Positions 10,934 to 21,572 of a DNA stretch of 64,000 nucleotides are shown in pieces. Under the pieces are notes generated by a model. It saw nothing but the letters and a program-made list of their open reading frames with translations, searched no databases and had not been told where the DNA came from. Location of the stretch: the NCBI GenBank assembly GCA_002261195.1, contig MVBO01000001.1, positions 165,229 through 229,228 on the forward strand, given 5' to 3'. The first letter of the stretch is position 1. Every line of letters begins with the position of its first letter. The position numbers and the translations under genes are program-made. Origin of the DNA: Bifiguratus adelaidae. Lineage: Eukaryota; Mucoromycota; Endogonomycetes; Endogonales.

Positions 10934-12857
10934 ATGGGACTCTCTAAAGAGATCTTTCTCAAGGCACCTATACAGGATCTGCTGTGTCCTATATGTCTTG
11001 GTGAGTAGTGTAGATTTGCGTGGTGGACGGAGGTAGAAAGGAGTGCTCATTGGACGACGCGTAGATGTCTTGGATGAGCCGTTGCAGGTGCACTGTCCTG
11101 AAGGTGAGTGTGAGCGCGGGCTTGTCTGTAGAGGCATGCGTTGAAGAAGTTGACTGATGATTGATGGACACCTTGCCAGACCACATCTTTTGCGAGCAGT
11201 GCATCATCTTTCATCTGAAGACCGGGAGAAAGGATTGCCCGCTATGTCGGGCAAAGCTAGACCAGAGTACCTTTCAGGTAGGATCCTCGTGCCAATAGTT
11301 GCATCATGGACCCGACTGTTGAACCATTCTTAGGCGTCAAAGTTCGTTAAGCGGCAAATTGGCCGCCTCCATGTCAAGTGTATGTACTTTGAGTTGGGCT
11401 GTGATTGGACCGGCCCACAGTCGACAAGCCACGAAGACTTTGTGAGTGATCGATGGCTGCAAGCTTTCTTTTCACACTGACGGCTCCCATAGTGCGTGTA
11501 TGCACAAACACCGTGCCCAAACAAGGCCAACGGATGCCCAGAGAAGCCACGGAGACAAAGTGTGGAGGCACATCGCAAAACCTGTCCATACGAACAAATT
11601 AAATGCCCGAATCGGATGCCAGATTGCAAGCCATTTTTGCGAAGGCAGCAAGAACAGCACGACGCTCGCTGTCCCTCGTTTCACTGCGAATACTACTCCA
11701 AAGGCTGTCCATTTCAGGGAACGAAACCAGAATGCGCAAGGCACGCAGAGAACTATTGCGGCAAATTGTTTAGACGGATTCATGAGCTCGAACAAGAAGT
11801 ACAGACGTTACGGGCTCAGTGCGAGGAGCAAAAGCCGTCACCATCGTCTGGTAAACGGCAAAAATCACCCTCCTCAAACGAGCGCACGGAAGCAGCGAAG
11901 AAAGTCAGAACAACCGAAGATCCTTTCTTATCCCTCTTGCAACAGCCAGTCGATCTGTCGACCCATGACTTACAGAGCTTCTTTGACATGTCTGCAACTC
12001 ACGAATTGCCCATGGACCATCATGACTTGGACCAATTCTTACCACCACAACCCCATGCCCGCGCAGAAAGTACGGATGACCTGGACGAGGTCAACATTGT
12101 GCATCATCCGCAAAGCAATACACCACAAACAGATCGTAGCGCCACCCAACCCTCTCAACCGCCACCGCAGCATCTTCCACCTTCACCAATTCCTACCCAA
12201 TCTACCGACAAGAAGACCACGCAGACACATCTTGGGGAGGCGACGGCTACCCTTGCCACTACAAATCTAACCACATCATCCACGTCGAGCCAGAGTACCA
12301 CCACGACGAGTACATCGCAGCCGCCAAAGAGCATCGACCGCGATGCGCACAACGATTCCAAGAGCAAAGGCGGCAAGGCGCCAATCGTTGGCTCCGAGCG
12401 ACAGCCATGGGGCGACGGTGAAGACGATGAAGTCGTTGGCCTCATACTCACCAGTCCAGCCGCGTCAAAGACCAAGAGTGTCCCCGTCAATCACCAAAAG
12501 AACCGGTATCTTGTCGAATCCATCCATCCGAGCGGTAGCAGCAGCACACCCAAGAGCATATCTGCCCCCTCCAAAAACGAAACTGCCGTCTTCGCTGTCC
12601 CAGCACCTCCCAACCCCACCCCAGATCCATCTACCCCACATACCCCCGACCTCGTACCGAAACCACGACGACCTGCACCTTCCCGAAATCCACCGTCCAT
12701 CTTTGCCCCTAGACCATTACCCAAACGACCACGCAACACCATCAACACTCGCACCCCTCTCACTCCCCTCAATCCCGATCCTCCCAAGAAGAAGGGCATG
12801 TTTGTTCTTGCATCATCCTATCTCTCTGGATCCCAATGGGACAAGTCCAAAGCATGA
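10934..12857 (+). CDS. RING and TRAF-type zinc-finger E3 ubiquitin ligase
   Basis: Exons 10934-11000, 11065-11103, 11180-11277, 11334-11441 and 11493-12857 encode 558 aa. Residues ~18-58 form a C3HC4 RING (CPICL ... VHCPEDHIFCEQC ... DCPLC). TRAF-type zinc fingers follow (HVKCMYFELGCDW, PCPNKANGC, EQIKCPNRMPDC, EYYSKGCPF), and then a short coiled coil (FRRIHELEQEVQTL). The last ~330 residues are low complexity, rich in Pro, Ser and Thr. RING plus TRAF fingers is the layout of TRAF-like E3 ligases, so ubiquitin transfer to a bound partner is expected; no meprin/TRAF-C domain is present. The RING is spread over three exons, and several cysteines are recovered only after splicing, which supports the model. 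Confidence 0.88.
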
Positions 12858-13023
12858 ACAGGAGAGTATCCTTTAGAGCTCAAGTGTAGAATCACCATGA
12901 CAGTGCCTGTCAGCAAAGCATGGAGGCAATAAAGCCAGAAGCAGAGCATAGAGCAAATGTGAGACGTCTCTCGCAGCATTCGCATAAAATAACCTTGAAT
13001 TCGCTCACTGCCACACATAGACA

Positions 13024-13071
13024 GCTTTCTTCTTACTTTTCTTCTTACTCTCTTGCTCTTACTCTTACTCT
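13024..13071 (+). promoter_or_regulatory. Pyrimidine tract before the A20/AN1 gene
   Basis: A nearly pure C/T run with TCTTACT-type repeats ends 8 bp before the ATG at 13079. CT-rich tracts just upstream of the start are typical of highly expressed filamentous-fungal genes, where they lie near transcription start sites. Confidence 0.45.
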
Positions 13072-13078
13072 CTGATCC

Positions 13079-13892
13079 ATGGAAGATAACAACGTGAGCA
13101 ACGACGCTCCCATCTTCTGCACGAATGGATGTGGTTTCTATGGGTAAGTATGAGGATAAGGTGACAAGCAGGTGCATGAACAAGAGAAGCTCACGGCATC
13201 GCTTAGAAACAAGATTTACAACAACATGTGCTCAAAGTGCTTCAAAGAGACCAACAAGAGTAGCTCGACACCCACAGGTACGTCTTTTATCTTCTGGATG
13301 ACATGCTACGGCATGCCATGCAAGACATGCTGGAGCGTGATGTAACGATGGGCCAATGCTCACAGGCCATGCAGCAGAAACCGCACGAACCCCAACACCG
13401 CCACAAAATCCTTCAACGAGCACCGCCGTACCGGCCGACAAGGTAGAACAACCGAATGGGCCAAATCACCTAGAACGAGACGTTTCGACGCCCAACACCG
13501 ACTCGGATGCTTCTACACCCACCGAAGTGACGACCGGTGGCAAACCGGTACAGAACAACAAGGGACGATGCTTTGTATGTCGGGCCAAGGTAAGAGGACG
13601 CTTATCGGAGGGATATAGAAGCACAGTAGTGACGCATCTGGTCTAGATACCCTTGGCCAAGCAAGCCGTCAACAAGTGTCGTTGCGATTACGTCTTTTGC
13701 GATGCGCATCGACTACCCAATCAACACGACTGCGAGTTTGACTTTGCCACCAGCGGCAAAGGTGAGTGTCGCTCTCGATAGGCCCCGTGTCCCTCAGCTC
13801 ACAGGACATTAGATATCTTGGCCAAGAACAATCCGAAACTGAACGATCGGCCCAAAGGCGGTCGATCATTTACTCGCATCGATAGCGCTTAA
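13079..13892 (+). CDS. A20/AN1 zinc-finger protein (stress-associated type)
   Basis: Exons 13079-13143, 13207-13277, 13366-13589, 13647-13761 and 13813-13892 encode 184 aa. An A20 finger lies at residues ~12-43 (FCTNGCGFYGNKIYNNMCSK), then a Pro/Ser/Thr linker, then an AN1 finger at ~120-160 (GRCFVCRAKI, CRCDYVFCDAHR, HDCEFDF). This is the layout of ZFAND5/6 and plant SAP proteins, which bind ubiquitin and proteasomes and help in stress responses. Both fingers are interrupted by introns, and all Cys/His ligands return to frame after splicing. It most likely acts in the cytosol as a ubiquitin adaptor. Confidence 0.93.
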
Positions 13893-14005
13893 TGGATTTC
13901 TTTTCGCCTTGGCTACCTTTACTTGGACCCCATCCTTTTTCACCAGCTTGCCAGTGCGGCAATCCTTATACTACTCGCTCACTCACTCTCTCCGTCTCTA
14001 TTTTC

Positions 14006-14026
14006 TCCTCTCTCTCTCTCTCTCCT
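14006..14026. repeat. CT microsatellite
   Basis: Short run of CT dinucleotides in the spacer between the convergent A20/AN1 and gluconokinase genes, inside a wider pyrimidine-rich stretch. Confidence 0.7.
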
Positions 14027-14152
14027 CTTTCCCCACCCCTTGGCTAGCTTATCGTATACGTTCCTGTATAAAGTTGACACTGTTGTACCATGGATGATCA
14101 TGTAGCTTATGGAAGAAAAAACCAACTCTTGTTCCCCAGACGTTGACAACAT

Positions 14153-14959
14153 CTATGGAGTCTCTATCTTGTCTACATCCACACCGGCCACCACACCCCT
14201 GGCAACCAACTGTCGAAGCGCATCCTTGGCCACTTGTTCAGGCGGCGGCACAATACTGGCGACAATAACCCTTTCCGTGCTAGGATCCGGTTCCTCCAGT
14301 GTATCCAATTGTGATTGGAGCATATTGACTTCCATGAAGTGTCCCTTGCGCGCCTTCATACGTCCATACAAGAGCTCGGGTGATCCTTGTAGATAGACAA
14401 ACCATGTTTGAGCCAAGTTAGAGGGCACGTCCGATAGAATGGCTCGATAGGATCGTTTGAGGGAGGAACAGGTGACTACGATGACGCGGCTAGGGTGAGG
14501 TGCGGTATCGATGGCACGGAGACGAACGGCTTCTTCGATGCAATGCTTTCGTACGTCTTGTAGCCATGGGTATCGATCCTCGTCCGTCAGCGGATGACCT
14601 AGATAGCATACATCGAGACAAGTGTGAGTATTTCGTCTCGGGGAAATGGCGGGATGGCAGGAAAGAGACTTACCGCTCGACATCTTGTCAATGTTGGCCT
14701 TGGGATGTAACGAGTCACCTTCCAGGTACCTACACCCGAGATACTCGGCGAGTGCCTTGGCAACACTCGTTTTGCCGCATCCACTCACGCCCATGCAGAC
14801 AATGATTGGAATCGGGTGATCTTCCTTGTTGGTGGGAGCGGCCGTGTCGAGAGCACGCAGACGGTCAAAGGTCTCCTTGTCTGGATGCTGAGGGTGATGG
14901 TCCACAGCCGCGGTAGTGCGACGAGGTGTGATATCGGTAGCCTGTTGTAGTTCAACCAT
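14153..14959 (-). CDS. Gluconokinase
   Basis: Phosphorylates gluconate to 6-phosphogluconate, feeding the pentose phosphate pathway. Exons 14959-14674 and 14598-14153 encode 243 aa. A P-loop GVSGCGKTSVAK sits at about residues 56-67 after a ~50-residue N-terminal extension, followed by LEGDSLHPKANIDKM, the family hallmark. HPLTDEDRYPWL comes directly across the intron, then VVTCSSLKRSYR and KGHFM...LQSQLDTLE. These match the GntK/IDNK family closely. The ATG lies only 19 bp past the stop of the upstream F-box gene on the same strand, so the promoter must overlap that gene or the two share a transcript. Confidence 0.95.
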   Translation of the reverse strand: MVELQQATDITPRRTTAAVDHHPQHPDKETFDRLRALDTAAPTNKEDHPIPIIVCMGVSGCGKTSVAKALAEYLGCRYLEGDSLHPKANIDKMSSGKSLSCHPAISPRRNTHTCLDVCYLGHPLTDEDRYPWLQDVRKHCIEEAVRLRAIDTAPHPSRVIVVTCSSLKRSYRAILSDVPSNLAQTWFVYLQGSPELLYGRMKARKGHFMEVNMLQSQLDTLEEPDPSTERVIVASIVPPPEQVAKDALRQLVARGVVAGVDVDKIETP

Positions 14960-14978
14960 ATTTTATATAACAATACAT

Positions 14979-17310
14979 TCAATACAAGAGAAAGGTTGCG
15001 TCGGTACCAACGCCAAAGTCCCAGACAATGATCTTTTGATCCTGAGAACAACTCACAATCTTGGTGTCATTGAACTGGACCTTGAAGACACTGTGGAAGA
15101 GAAAGAGAGGTGTGGGTCAGTGAGGCAGAAGAGGTGAGATGATTGATATGCTTACCGATTGGAATGGCCATCTTTGAGGTTGACAAGGACCTTGCCGGTT
15201 CGCCAATCCCAAATCTTGATGGTTTCATCATAGCTACCACTGACAATCTTGCCTGATCTTTTACCGTCTGGATCTTTGCGACAATCGAATTGCAGGGTAC
15301 GCACGAGATCGGTGTGGCCTCGAAGAGTATTGACACAAGTTCCGGTGAAAACATCCCATATCTTGATGGTATGGTCACTCGATCCACTGACAATCCAACG
15401 ACCATCGAAATGGACACAGGCAATGCCACGACTGTGGGAATCAAATGTCCGTAGGCAGGCACCCGTGTGGAGATTCCAGAGCTTGATGGTTCGGTCCCCG
15501 GAAGCAGAGACGATGACATCGTCTTGAAATTGGACAGCATTGACGGCAGCTCGATGGCCATGCAATGTCCTGAGCAATGCGCCTGTGTTCATATCCCATA
15601 CCTTGACGGTACGGTCCTTGGAACAGCTGACCAGAGTACGTTTGTCAAACTTGAGATTGAGGACACTTTCCTGATGGCCTCGAAACACTCGTAGGACGAT
15701 TCCCGTGTGAATGTCCCATTGTAGTATCGTCTTGTCGGAACTTCCACTGAGAATGTATTCGTCGTCGTATTGCAGACAGAGAACAGAGGCGGTGTGATGC
15801 GCGAGGGTGGCGATACAGCGACGGGTTCGCATGTCCCATATCTTGATAAAGGTATCTCGGGACCCACTGACGAGTTTGTTGTCATCGAATTGAATGCAGT
15901 AGATGCCTTCCTCGTGGCCATCTCTTGGGTATTCCGTTAAGGGCATCTCAAACGAGCGAAAAGTGCCTTCTCGCCAATGCTTTTCCACCAGGGACCGGTT
16001 TCTGTACAAAAACTTCCAATTGATCATGCGATTGCCTCTTGCGTCTTGGTGCTGAGGGTGAGGGTAAACGATGGATCTTTCGGGAAGGGGGATTGGTAGA
16101 CGTGGCGGTGTGACAGGTCGTGGTGTAGGATTAGGTGACATCATGGGCTGAAAGTTGGATAAGGAAGCTGCATCTTGGCCACGCCTTGATAGTCGTGTCT
16201 TTTCAGAATGCGATTGACCAAGAGTAACCAGTGAGGAGGAGGAGGAAGGCGAGCGGCGAGCGGCTGCCGCCAGATTCGGCATGCTGGTGGTGGTCGATTG
16301 TCGCAATCGTAATCGGGATATCAGCTCCGCCGGTCGTCGGAGTGATTTGAGTCGGCTGATGGGATTGGAGTGAGAAGTTGATGTTTCTTCGGACGGTCGG
16401 CGACGTTGCGGTATCATGGATGTGCAACTGCTGACGGCCGTTGATGTCGTCGAATGCAGGTCGAGTGATGCTTGGGACGTGTGGGCTGACACAGGCTCTG
16501 CAACGTGCATACCGCCATGCTGACGTAAACGTCCTGTTGCCCCTTCTTCATCCGTACTATTTTCGTGCGGTTCCATGTCCACGTCTTCCAATCCGGACTC
16601 ATTGTCAAAGGCAATGGCCATGTCTAATCCGGCCGAGGACGCTCCGAGCTCCACCACCTCACTTGCCGTCATAGGTCGGTCCAACTCCAACTCCTCGATA
16701 TTGTTGTCTAGATCGGAAAAGCTGTCTGTCACATCCCTTGCGCTCGAGTCGCTCGACAGGTATCTTTCCATGGCGGCCACATTCACTGTCCATCCTTCCC
16801 TGTAGTAGAATTGTCGCCAAAGGGCCTGATCAGCCGTCACTTTTCGCCACCGACGCGATACTTTGGCCGCTCGACCTAATGTCACAGGATCGGTAAACTT
16901 GAAGATGTGCAATGCCAGTTCGTATGGTAGAAGCTAGAGCAGATATGAGAAGCTGTCCGTAGTTAGATGGCCATTTCCAATGCCTACCGATATAAAGTCG
17001 CGATGTAACAAGGGAGTGATCCTTGCATGGATATTGGCCAGTTTGGCCGTCGGCAACGTCATGAGCATTTGAAAAGCGTATTCTAGGGCAAGGAGTGTTC
17101 ATACGACCGTCTTGTCCACGCCTTTGTCCACTTACCTGCACGTTGTTCATCACTCCACTTGTAGGCAAAGGCAGGATGGTCCGTTCGCTGTTCATCGTAT
17201 CCCTCATCGGCGCTCATGTCGTTATCGAGCGATATCAGCGCACTAGCACGGTCACTCTCTGCGAGTGAATGACCCCGAGAGCGAGTCATGTGTATATCAT
17301 TAGACTCCAT
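14979..17310 (-). CDS. F-box/WD40 protein, SCF substrate receptor
   Basis: Exons 17310-17136, 17082-16988, 16933-15156 and 15090-14979 encode 719 aa. An F-box lies at about residues 85-130 (ISLLPYELALHIFKFTDP, KVSRRWRKVTAD). A Ser-rich, low-complexity region of ~300 residues follows, then seven WD repeats from ~430 to the C-terminus, each with the SGSxDxTIKIWD pattern; the seventh repeat is completed by the last exon (IVSCSQDQKIIVWDF). This is the plan of Cdc4/Met30/Pof1/beta-TrCP proteins, which bring phosphorylated substrates to an SCF ubiquitin ligase. Which of these is the true ortholog cannot be decided here. The stop is 19 bp from the start of gluconokinase. Confidence 0.93.
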
Positions 17311-17465
17311 GGTAGTAGAACTAGAGTATAGACAGTGCAAGAGCTAGTCCACCATGGGTCGAGTGTCCCTCTACCCACGGAAGTGCAAGAAGAAAAATGA
17401 AATTGCAGACAAGAGTGTATGCAGGCTTTGTAGGGCCATTGAAGGGAATTCGAAAGGCCTCTAAC

Positions 17466-18898
17466 TTACTCTTCTAAATTTATGACTTCTTCTGCATCAA
17501 TGCGATAGACATGCCTAGCGACCCATCGATAGACTCGTCGAACACTAAAGTCAAATACGGCAAAGGCGAGCGTCATCCATCGTAATGTCCAGAGCGGCAA
17601 TTCCAACAGAAAATCGTCCATGGATATGGGAGCAGACTTGGGGTCATGACTATCCATGCGATCGAGTTGTGAGGAAGAAAGGGTGATAACTTGTAGGAGA
17701 TGGGAGGAAAACGCTTGATTGGGTACATGTTCGGGCAATTTGCGTAGATCGCGTTGTTGCCATCCACGAAAGGCCACAAGGTTGTAATGGATCCACACAA
17801 TCATGCCCAGCATGCTTGAGTAAACGAGGAGAAACTTCTTGATGGCATTCTTGTAACGTTGTAGGGCGACGGGTTGATGAGGATGGTCAGGATCGCCTTC
17901 ATGATCGCCGAGCTCTTCGAGGACTAGGTCGTACATTTCGTTGAGTACCGAGTAGGTCGTAAATACATTGTAGACGCTTCCGAGAAAGAAGAAGCCAAGG
18001 TGCAAATGTTGGCAATAGCAAAGCAAAAAGTACCAAAGTCGATTGTCGGTAAAAGGCGCCAAAATATAATGGATAAAGGGTTGCACGACTTCCTTGGCCG
18101 GAAGATTTTTGTCGAACGGGGAGCGTAACTTTTGGAGCACGCGAGTGGTTGATGGCAAGGGATAGGAGGAATAGTGGCTGCTGCACACAGGGAATGGAGC
18201 ATACATGGCATAGGCGACATAGGACATGGTGGGACTGGCGGTTGAGGCGAGGTCGGTGGGTGCGATAGAGAATAGATTGGTGGATAAAAGGGATAGAAAC
18301 TGAATGGGTATATCGGTACCCGAGACCATGGATAATCGAGTGGCAAAGTTGGTAATGTAGGCTTGAATCATGGCCAACAAGGCTGTGGTATTGAAGGTCG
18401 TGCTGTAATTGGCCATGGCGACAGACAATTGAATGCAAATCTTCATGAGATACCCTAGAGTGCTTAAACATGAGACCCTCGATGCTCGATATCAAGCTCG
18501 TCAATGACTTGCCTGACGGTATCAAAAGCAATGCCATAAAGATGCATGTCAATAAGACTCGAGTCGCTGACAAGCGGTCACTTCACCTATGCATTCACCA
18601 TACTCGTCACTTACCTTTATAGTTGAGTAGCGATGCCCACTTTTGCTTTCGTCGCACACGAAACTTGGCCTTACACATGGTACAGCGGTTCATATCCTCG
18701 GCTTGTCCAGCTTGCATCTGCGACTGTCGCCAGTCGGTTAAACAGTCGACATGCACCCATTTTCTATGAATTGTCAGGATTCTTTTTGGCAGATCTTAAA
18801 GTCACTTACATGGTCCCTTTGCATAAGCATGGGGCAGTGAATGCAGTATCATCCCCATCATCTCCAAGGCAGATGCGACAGTGCTTGAGCTTCGCCAT
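17466..18898 (-). CDS. RING-CH (MARCH-type) membrane E3 ubiquitin ligase
   Basis: Exons 18898-18810, 18763-18615, 18566-18513 and 18454-17466 encode 426 aa. Residues ~7-58 are a RING-CH finger of C4HC3 type (HCRICLGDDGDD, PCLCKGT, WVHVDCLTDW, CTMCKAKF). A hydrophobic segment follows (VLLTCIFMALLLIPSGYL) and at least three more membrane stretches occur (for example LLCYCQHLHLGFFFLGSVY, FLLVYSSMLGMIVW, LRWMTLAFAVFDF). Family members (MARCH, yeast Ssm4/Doa10) ubiquitinate membrane or ER proteins. The third intron is GC-AG and is needed to connect frames. Head-to-head with the next gene, 128 bp between ATGs. Confidence 0.88.
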
Positions 18899-19026
18899 GG
18901 AGCACAAATGACGTTACGTCCCAAAAAGGAAGGTCACTTTAGAACACTGCAACTTGCGAACCAAATCCTCTCTCAGCTATCTCTTCCACTCTAACTCTCA
19001 CCCTCCCTTTGTCAATCTCCATATTC

Positions 19027-20268
19027 ATGGGCAATTTGGAAACAGAAACGATGGCTGCGTCGCCTACGCCTACAGCTCACGGTACAACCGAAAGATATCA
19101 AGAGACCAATGGTGTCCTGTTTCCATCCGATTGGCAAATCGTCAATACGTCCAAAGTTGGTCCTTTTGTGGTGGGTATCGACTTTAAGCAACCGAATGGT
19201 CGGTTTTTTCGATGGTCGAATCGGAGACACCGCAAAGGTCGAGCTTGGATACACAATGGAGACCATGAGAGTCACGCGGGCAAAGAGAAGGCTCCTGAAG
19301 AAATTGTGGCTACTCGAAAGCCTCTTTGGCCATTGTCGGTGCGCGTGCCGGTGGAAGCAAGGTTTAGGTATTTTGGGTGGGAGCCTCGCAATATCATTTG
19401 GGTGTATGGATGGGCATTTACACTCGGATCGATTCTTTTCGTGATTGGAGGGGTACCGAGTTTAATGGCGTCGGTGGTCAATGATACGGATGAGAGCATG
19501 AGGCTTGTCAATATACCCTTTGTCATTGGCGCTACGTTCTTTCTGGTGGGCGCCTATCTCGCCCATTTCAATGTCTTGAACTTGGACAAAGTAGCCAAGG
19601 CCGAAACTTCTGAACAATACCGCAAATCTGCAGGAATTGATGTCGATCTGGAGCAGGATGGCGTACCGATGCATGTTGATGGACGAAATGCGCCTACCAA
19701 GTCCTCAGAGGTCATCGCAGAATCAGACCCCAAAGAACCGCCGAGACCGCGACCGAGACACAAGTACAACACCACTGCACATGCAGCAAAGCGTCGTTTC
19801 TTTACGAACCCTCCTGAATCCGGAACGCGTCGATTTTTGGGCTGGAAGCCGACCGATCTGGGCTATTGGGGTACCTTGTGTCTCTTTGTTGGTGCCACTC
19901 TTTTCCTCATCAATTCTTCAACCGTTTTTTGTCCTCAAGTCCAGCCGGGCAACCTTCTTGAAAAGATGGTCGACTTTCTCTTCTCGACCGTTGCCTCCGT
20001 TCTATTCTTTGCAGGTTCGTACCTCAAGTTTGTGGAGGTTGGAGAAAGCTGGAATCCATTGGCCATCCGTCGGGATCAACTCTACTTCTACGATGTATGG
20101 GGTAACTTGATCGGATCAATCGGATTTTTGATTGCCAGTATTCTTGGATTCATTTATCCTGGCGTGGCACGGAACACGGGAACAAATCTATGGTATTTCA
20201 TCGGATCCATTGCCTTTCTGTTTGCCAGTCCGTTCAAGATTATCGAGAGTTTGAACAGTATGGCTTGA
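19027..20268 (+). CDS. Polytopic membrane protein, unknown function
   Basis: Single exon, 413 aa. The N-terminal ~110 residues are soluble and include a WSNRRHRKGRAW stretch. Two membrane helices follow (IIWVYGWAFTLGSILFVIGG and IPFVIGATFFLVGAYLAHF), then a charged loop with a Pro/Arg cluster, then about four more helices in the C-terminal half (YWGTLCLFVGATLFL, FSTVASVLFFAGSYL, NLIGSIGFLIASILGFIYP, LWYFIGSIAFLFASPF). The two halves look like a duplicated unit: RRFLGWKPTDLGYWG echoes FRYFGWEPRNIIWVYG. No catalytic motif is visible. It resembles conserved fungal integral membrane proteins without a role. The start is the first true ATG of the frame. Confidence 0.8.
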   Translation: MGNLETETMAASPTPTAHGTTERYQETNGVLFPSDWQIVNTSKVGPFVVGIDFKQPNGRFFRWSNRRHRKGRAWIHNGDHESHAGKEKAPEEIVATRKPLWPLSVRVPVEARFRYFGWEPRNIIWVYGWAFTLGSILFVIGGVPSLMASVVNDTDESMRLVNIPFVIGATFFLVGAYLAHFNVLNLDKVAKAETSEQYRKSAGIDVDLEQDGVPMHVDGRNAPTKSSEVIAESDPKEPPRPRPRHKYNTTAHAAKRRFFTNPPESGTRRFLGWKPTDLGYWGTLCLFVGATLFLINSSTVFCPQVQPGNLLEKMVDFLFSTVASVLFFAGSYLKFVEVGESWNPLAIRRDQLYFYDVWGNLIGSIGFLIASILGFIYPGVARNTGTNLWYFIGSIAFLFASPFKIIESLNSMA

Positions 20269-20409
20269 TGTCTGTCTGTAAATTTGTAGACAATTTATAT
20301 AGAGTGTAATGTATCTTCAGTTTGTTGATACATGGCTATATTTTCGCTTGTATACAAGGATTGGCTCCATGCTTTACGCCCCTCTAACGTTCTGCAGACA
20401 GGCGTTGTG

Positions 20410-21532
20410 CTAGTCCAAGTCGGCGACAAAACATGGTATGCGGTCTAGAAATGCTTGAGTGTCGACAGATAACTTCCAATCAATATGTCCGGCTCCCAAA
20501 AAGCATATTTGAGGCTAATGGTATACGGCGTCAAGCTGTGAATGCACCCTGTTACCAGCATGACTTGCCTGCAATTTTAGGATGGCGTCTGAAATGATGA
20601 TGGGAATGTCTGTTTGCATGCCTAGGACAGTGTTTGAATGCAAACGTTGGTGCGAGATATAATTGGTGCTATACCTATTGGAGACACGCCTCCTTTTTCA
20701 AATCCAGTCAAAGCCAGCGAGTTCTATCACAAGTTAGAGATTACTTGCACCTTAATAGCTTGCCAATTGTGTACTCACTTTTGCACTGGTGACACGGAGA
20801 TTAAAGTGCTTTCGACTATACTTTTCTCCCGTCAAGCTTCGCACGAAATTGTTGAGCTTTTGAGTGTTTATGGGTCGCGTGTACTGGAATGCTATAATCA
20901 ATCGACAGGCTTCAATAACGCTTCATATCCCATCTATACCTGCACAATGACACTGTAGTATTTGGAATTCAATCGATCTGTATGGAGTAACTTGTCAGCG
21001 TAACGTGTCTAGCAACAATCGTATCACTTACCTTGCGTGCTTTCGCTTTCTAGCCTAGTATTCTCAAAGATGACACTTTTGCAAAGATGGTCGATCGATG
21101 GCGCTGTCAAGCAGTAGCTGGAAGCCCAAGGTCAATCGACGCCTTGCACTGGAGCTTGTCCTATTGCTACCTACGCTCTGCGTTGAAGCGGCCACGTATA
21201 ATAAGCAGGATCTACTTGATGATATCGAGCATGTCCCTTCAATCCGGCAGCGTTTACAGCCCTCTCAACCTAAGGCCACGGAAAGCGCTTTATAAGCTAC
21301 CTGGGTAGATGCTAGCTGCGCACGCGCTCTCCGTCAGCCAGCTACAGAGCTCTATAGCGTGCTCTACCCAAAGCTACCTTACCTCCTTCACAGTCTCGGG
21401 TGCAGAGGCCGGTACTCGTTCCTCTTCGGCCTTGCGTTGGTATTCTACCAAGTACCGCGCGGCAATGACAGGTTCAGCATACAATGCTGCGATGTCAGGC
21501 GCTAAACCAGCCAATTCTGTTACCAAGTCCAT
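20410..21532 (-). CDS. YbaK/ProX-type aminoacyl-tRNA deacylase homolog
   Basis: Nine short exons: 21532-21383, 21341-21324 (18 nt), 21269-21175, 21117-21032, 20977-20940, 20883-20779, 20723-20675, 20621-20569, 20514-20410 (232 aa). The joined protein carries the eukaryotic YbaK signature: YHQVDPAYYTWPLQRRA, SIDHLCKSVIFENTR, YYSVIVQYTRPINTQKL, KHFNLRVTSA, LTGFEKGGVSPIGM, TDIPIII and FLGAGHIDWKLSV. YbaK/ProX domains hydrolyse wrongly charged tRNAs, so translation quality control is the likely role. Every boundary is set by conserved residues; intron 8 is GC-AG. A plus-strand frame at 21098-21295 that looks like a signal peptide is an antisense shadow. The ATG is 40 bp from that of POP1. Confidence 0.9.
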
Positions 21533-21572
21533 GCTTGTTTCCCCGCGACACGTCTTTTTCTCTCACTAAGGA
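21533..21572. promoter_or_regulatory. 40-bp bidirectional promoter between YbaK homolog and POP1
   Basis: Only 40 bp separate the two divergent ATGs, so the core promoters and at least one 5' leader must overlap the neighbouring gene or be extremely short. It contains a C/T-rich half (CGTCTTTTTCTCTCAC). Confidence 0.6.

Noticed and set aside
11446-12270. Long plus-strand frame of 274 codons in another register
   Set aside because: Overlaps the last exon of the RING/TRAF gene, where the zinc-finger cysteines fix the correct frame; this one is low-complexity shadow.
12491-12799. Gly-rich minus-strand frame of about 100 codons
   Set aside because: Mirror of the Pro-rich tail of the RING/TRAF protein; Pro-rich codons read as Gly-rich on the opposite strand.
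21098-21295. Plus-strand 65-codon frame with a signal-peptide-like start
   Set aside because: It is antisense to exons 3 and 4 of the YbaK homolog, whose conserved motifs are far stronger evidence.
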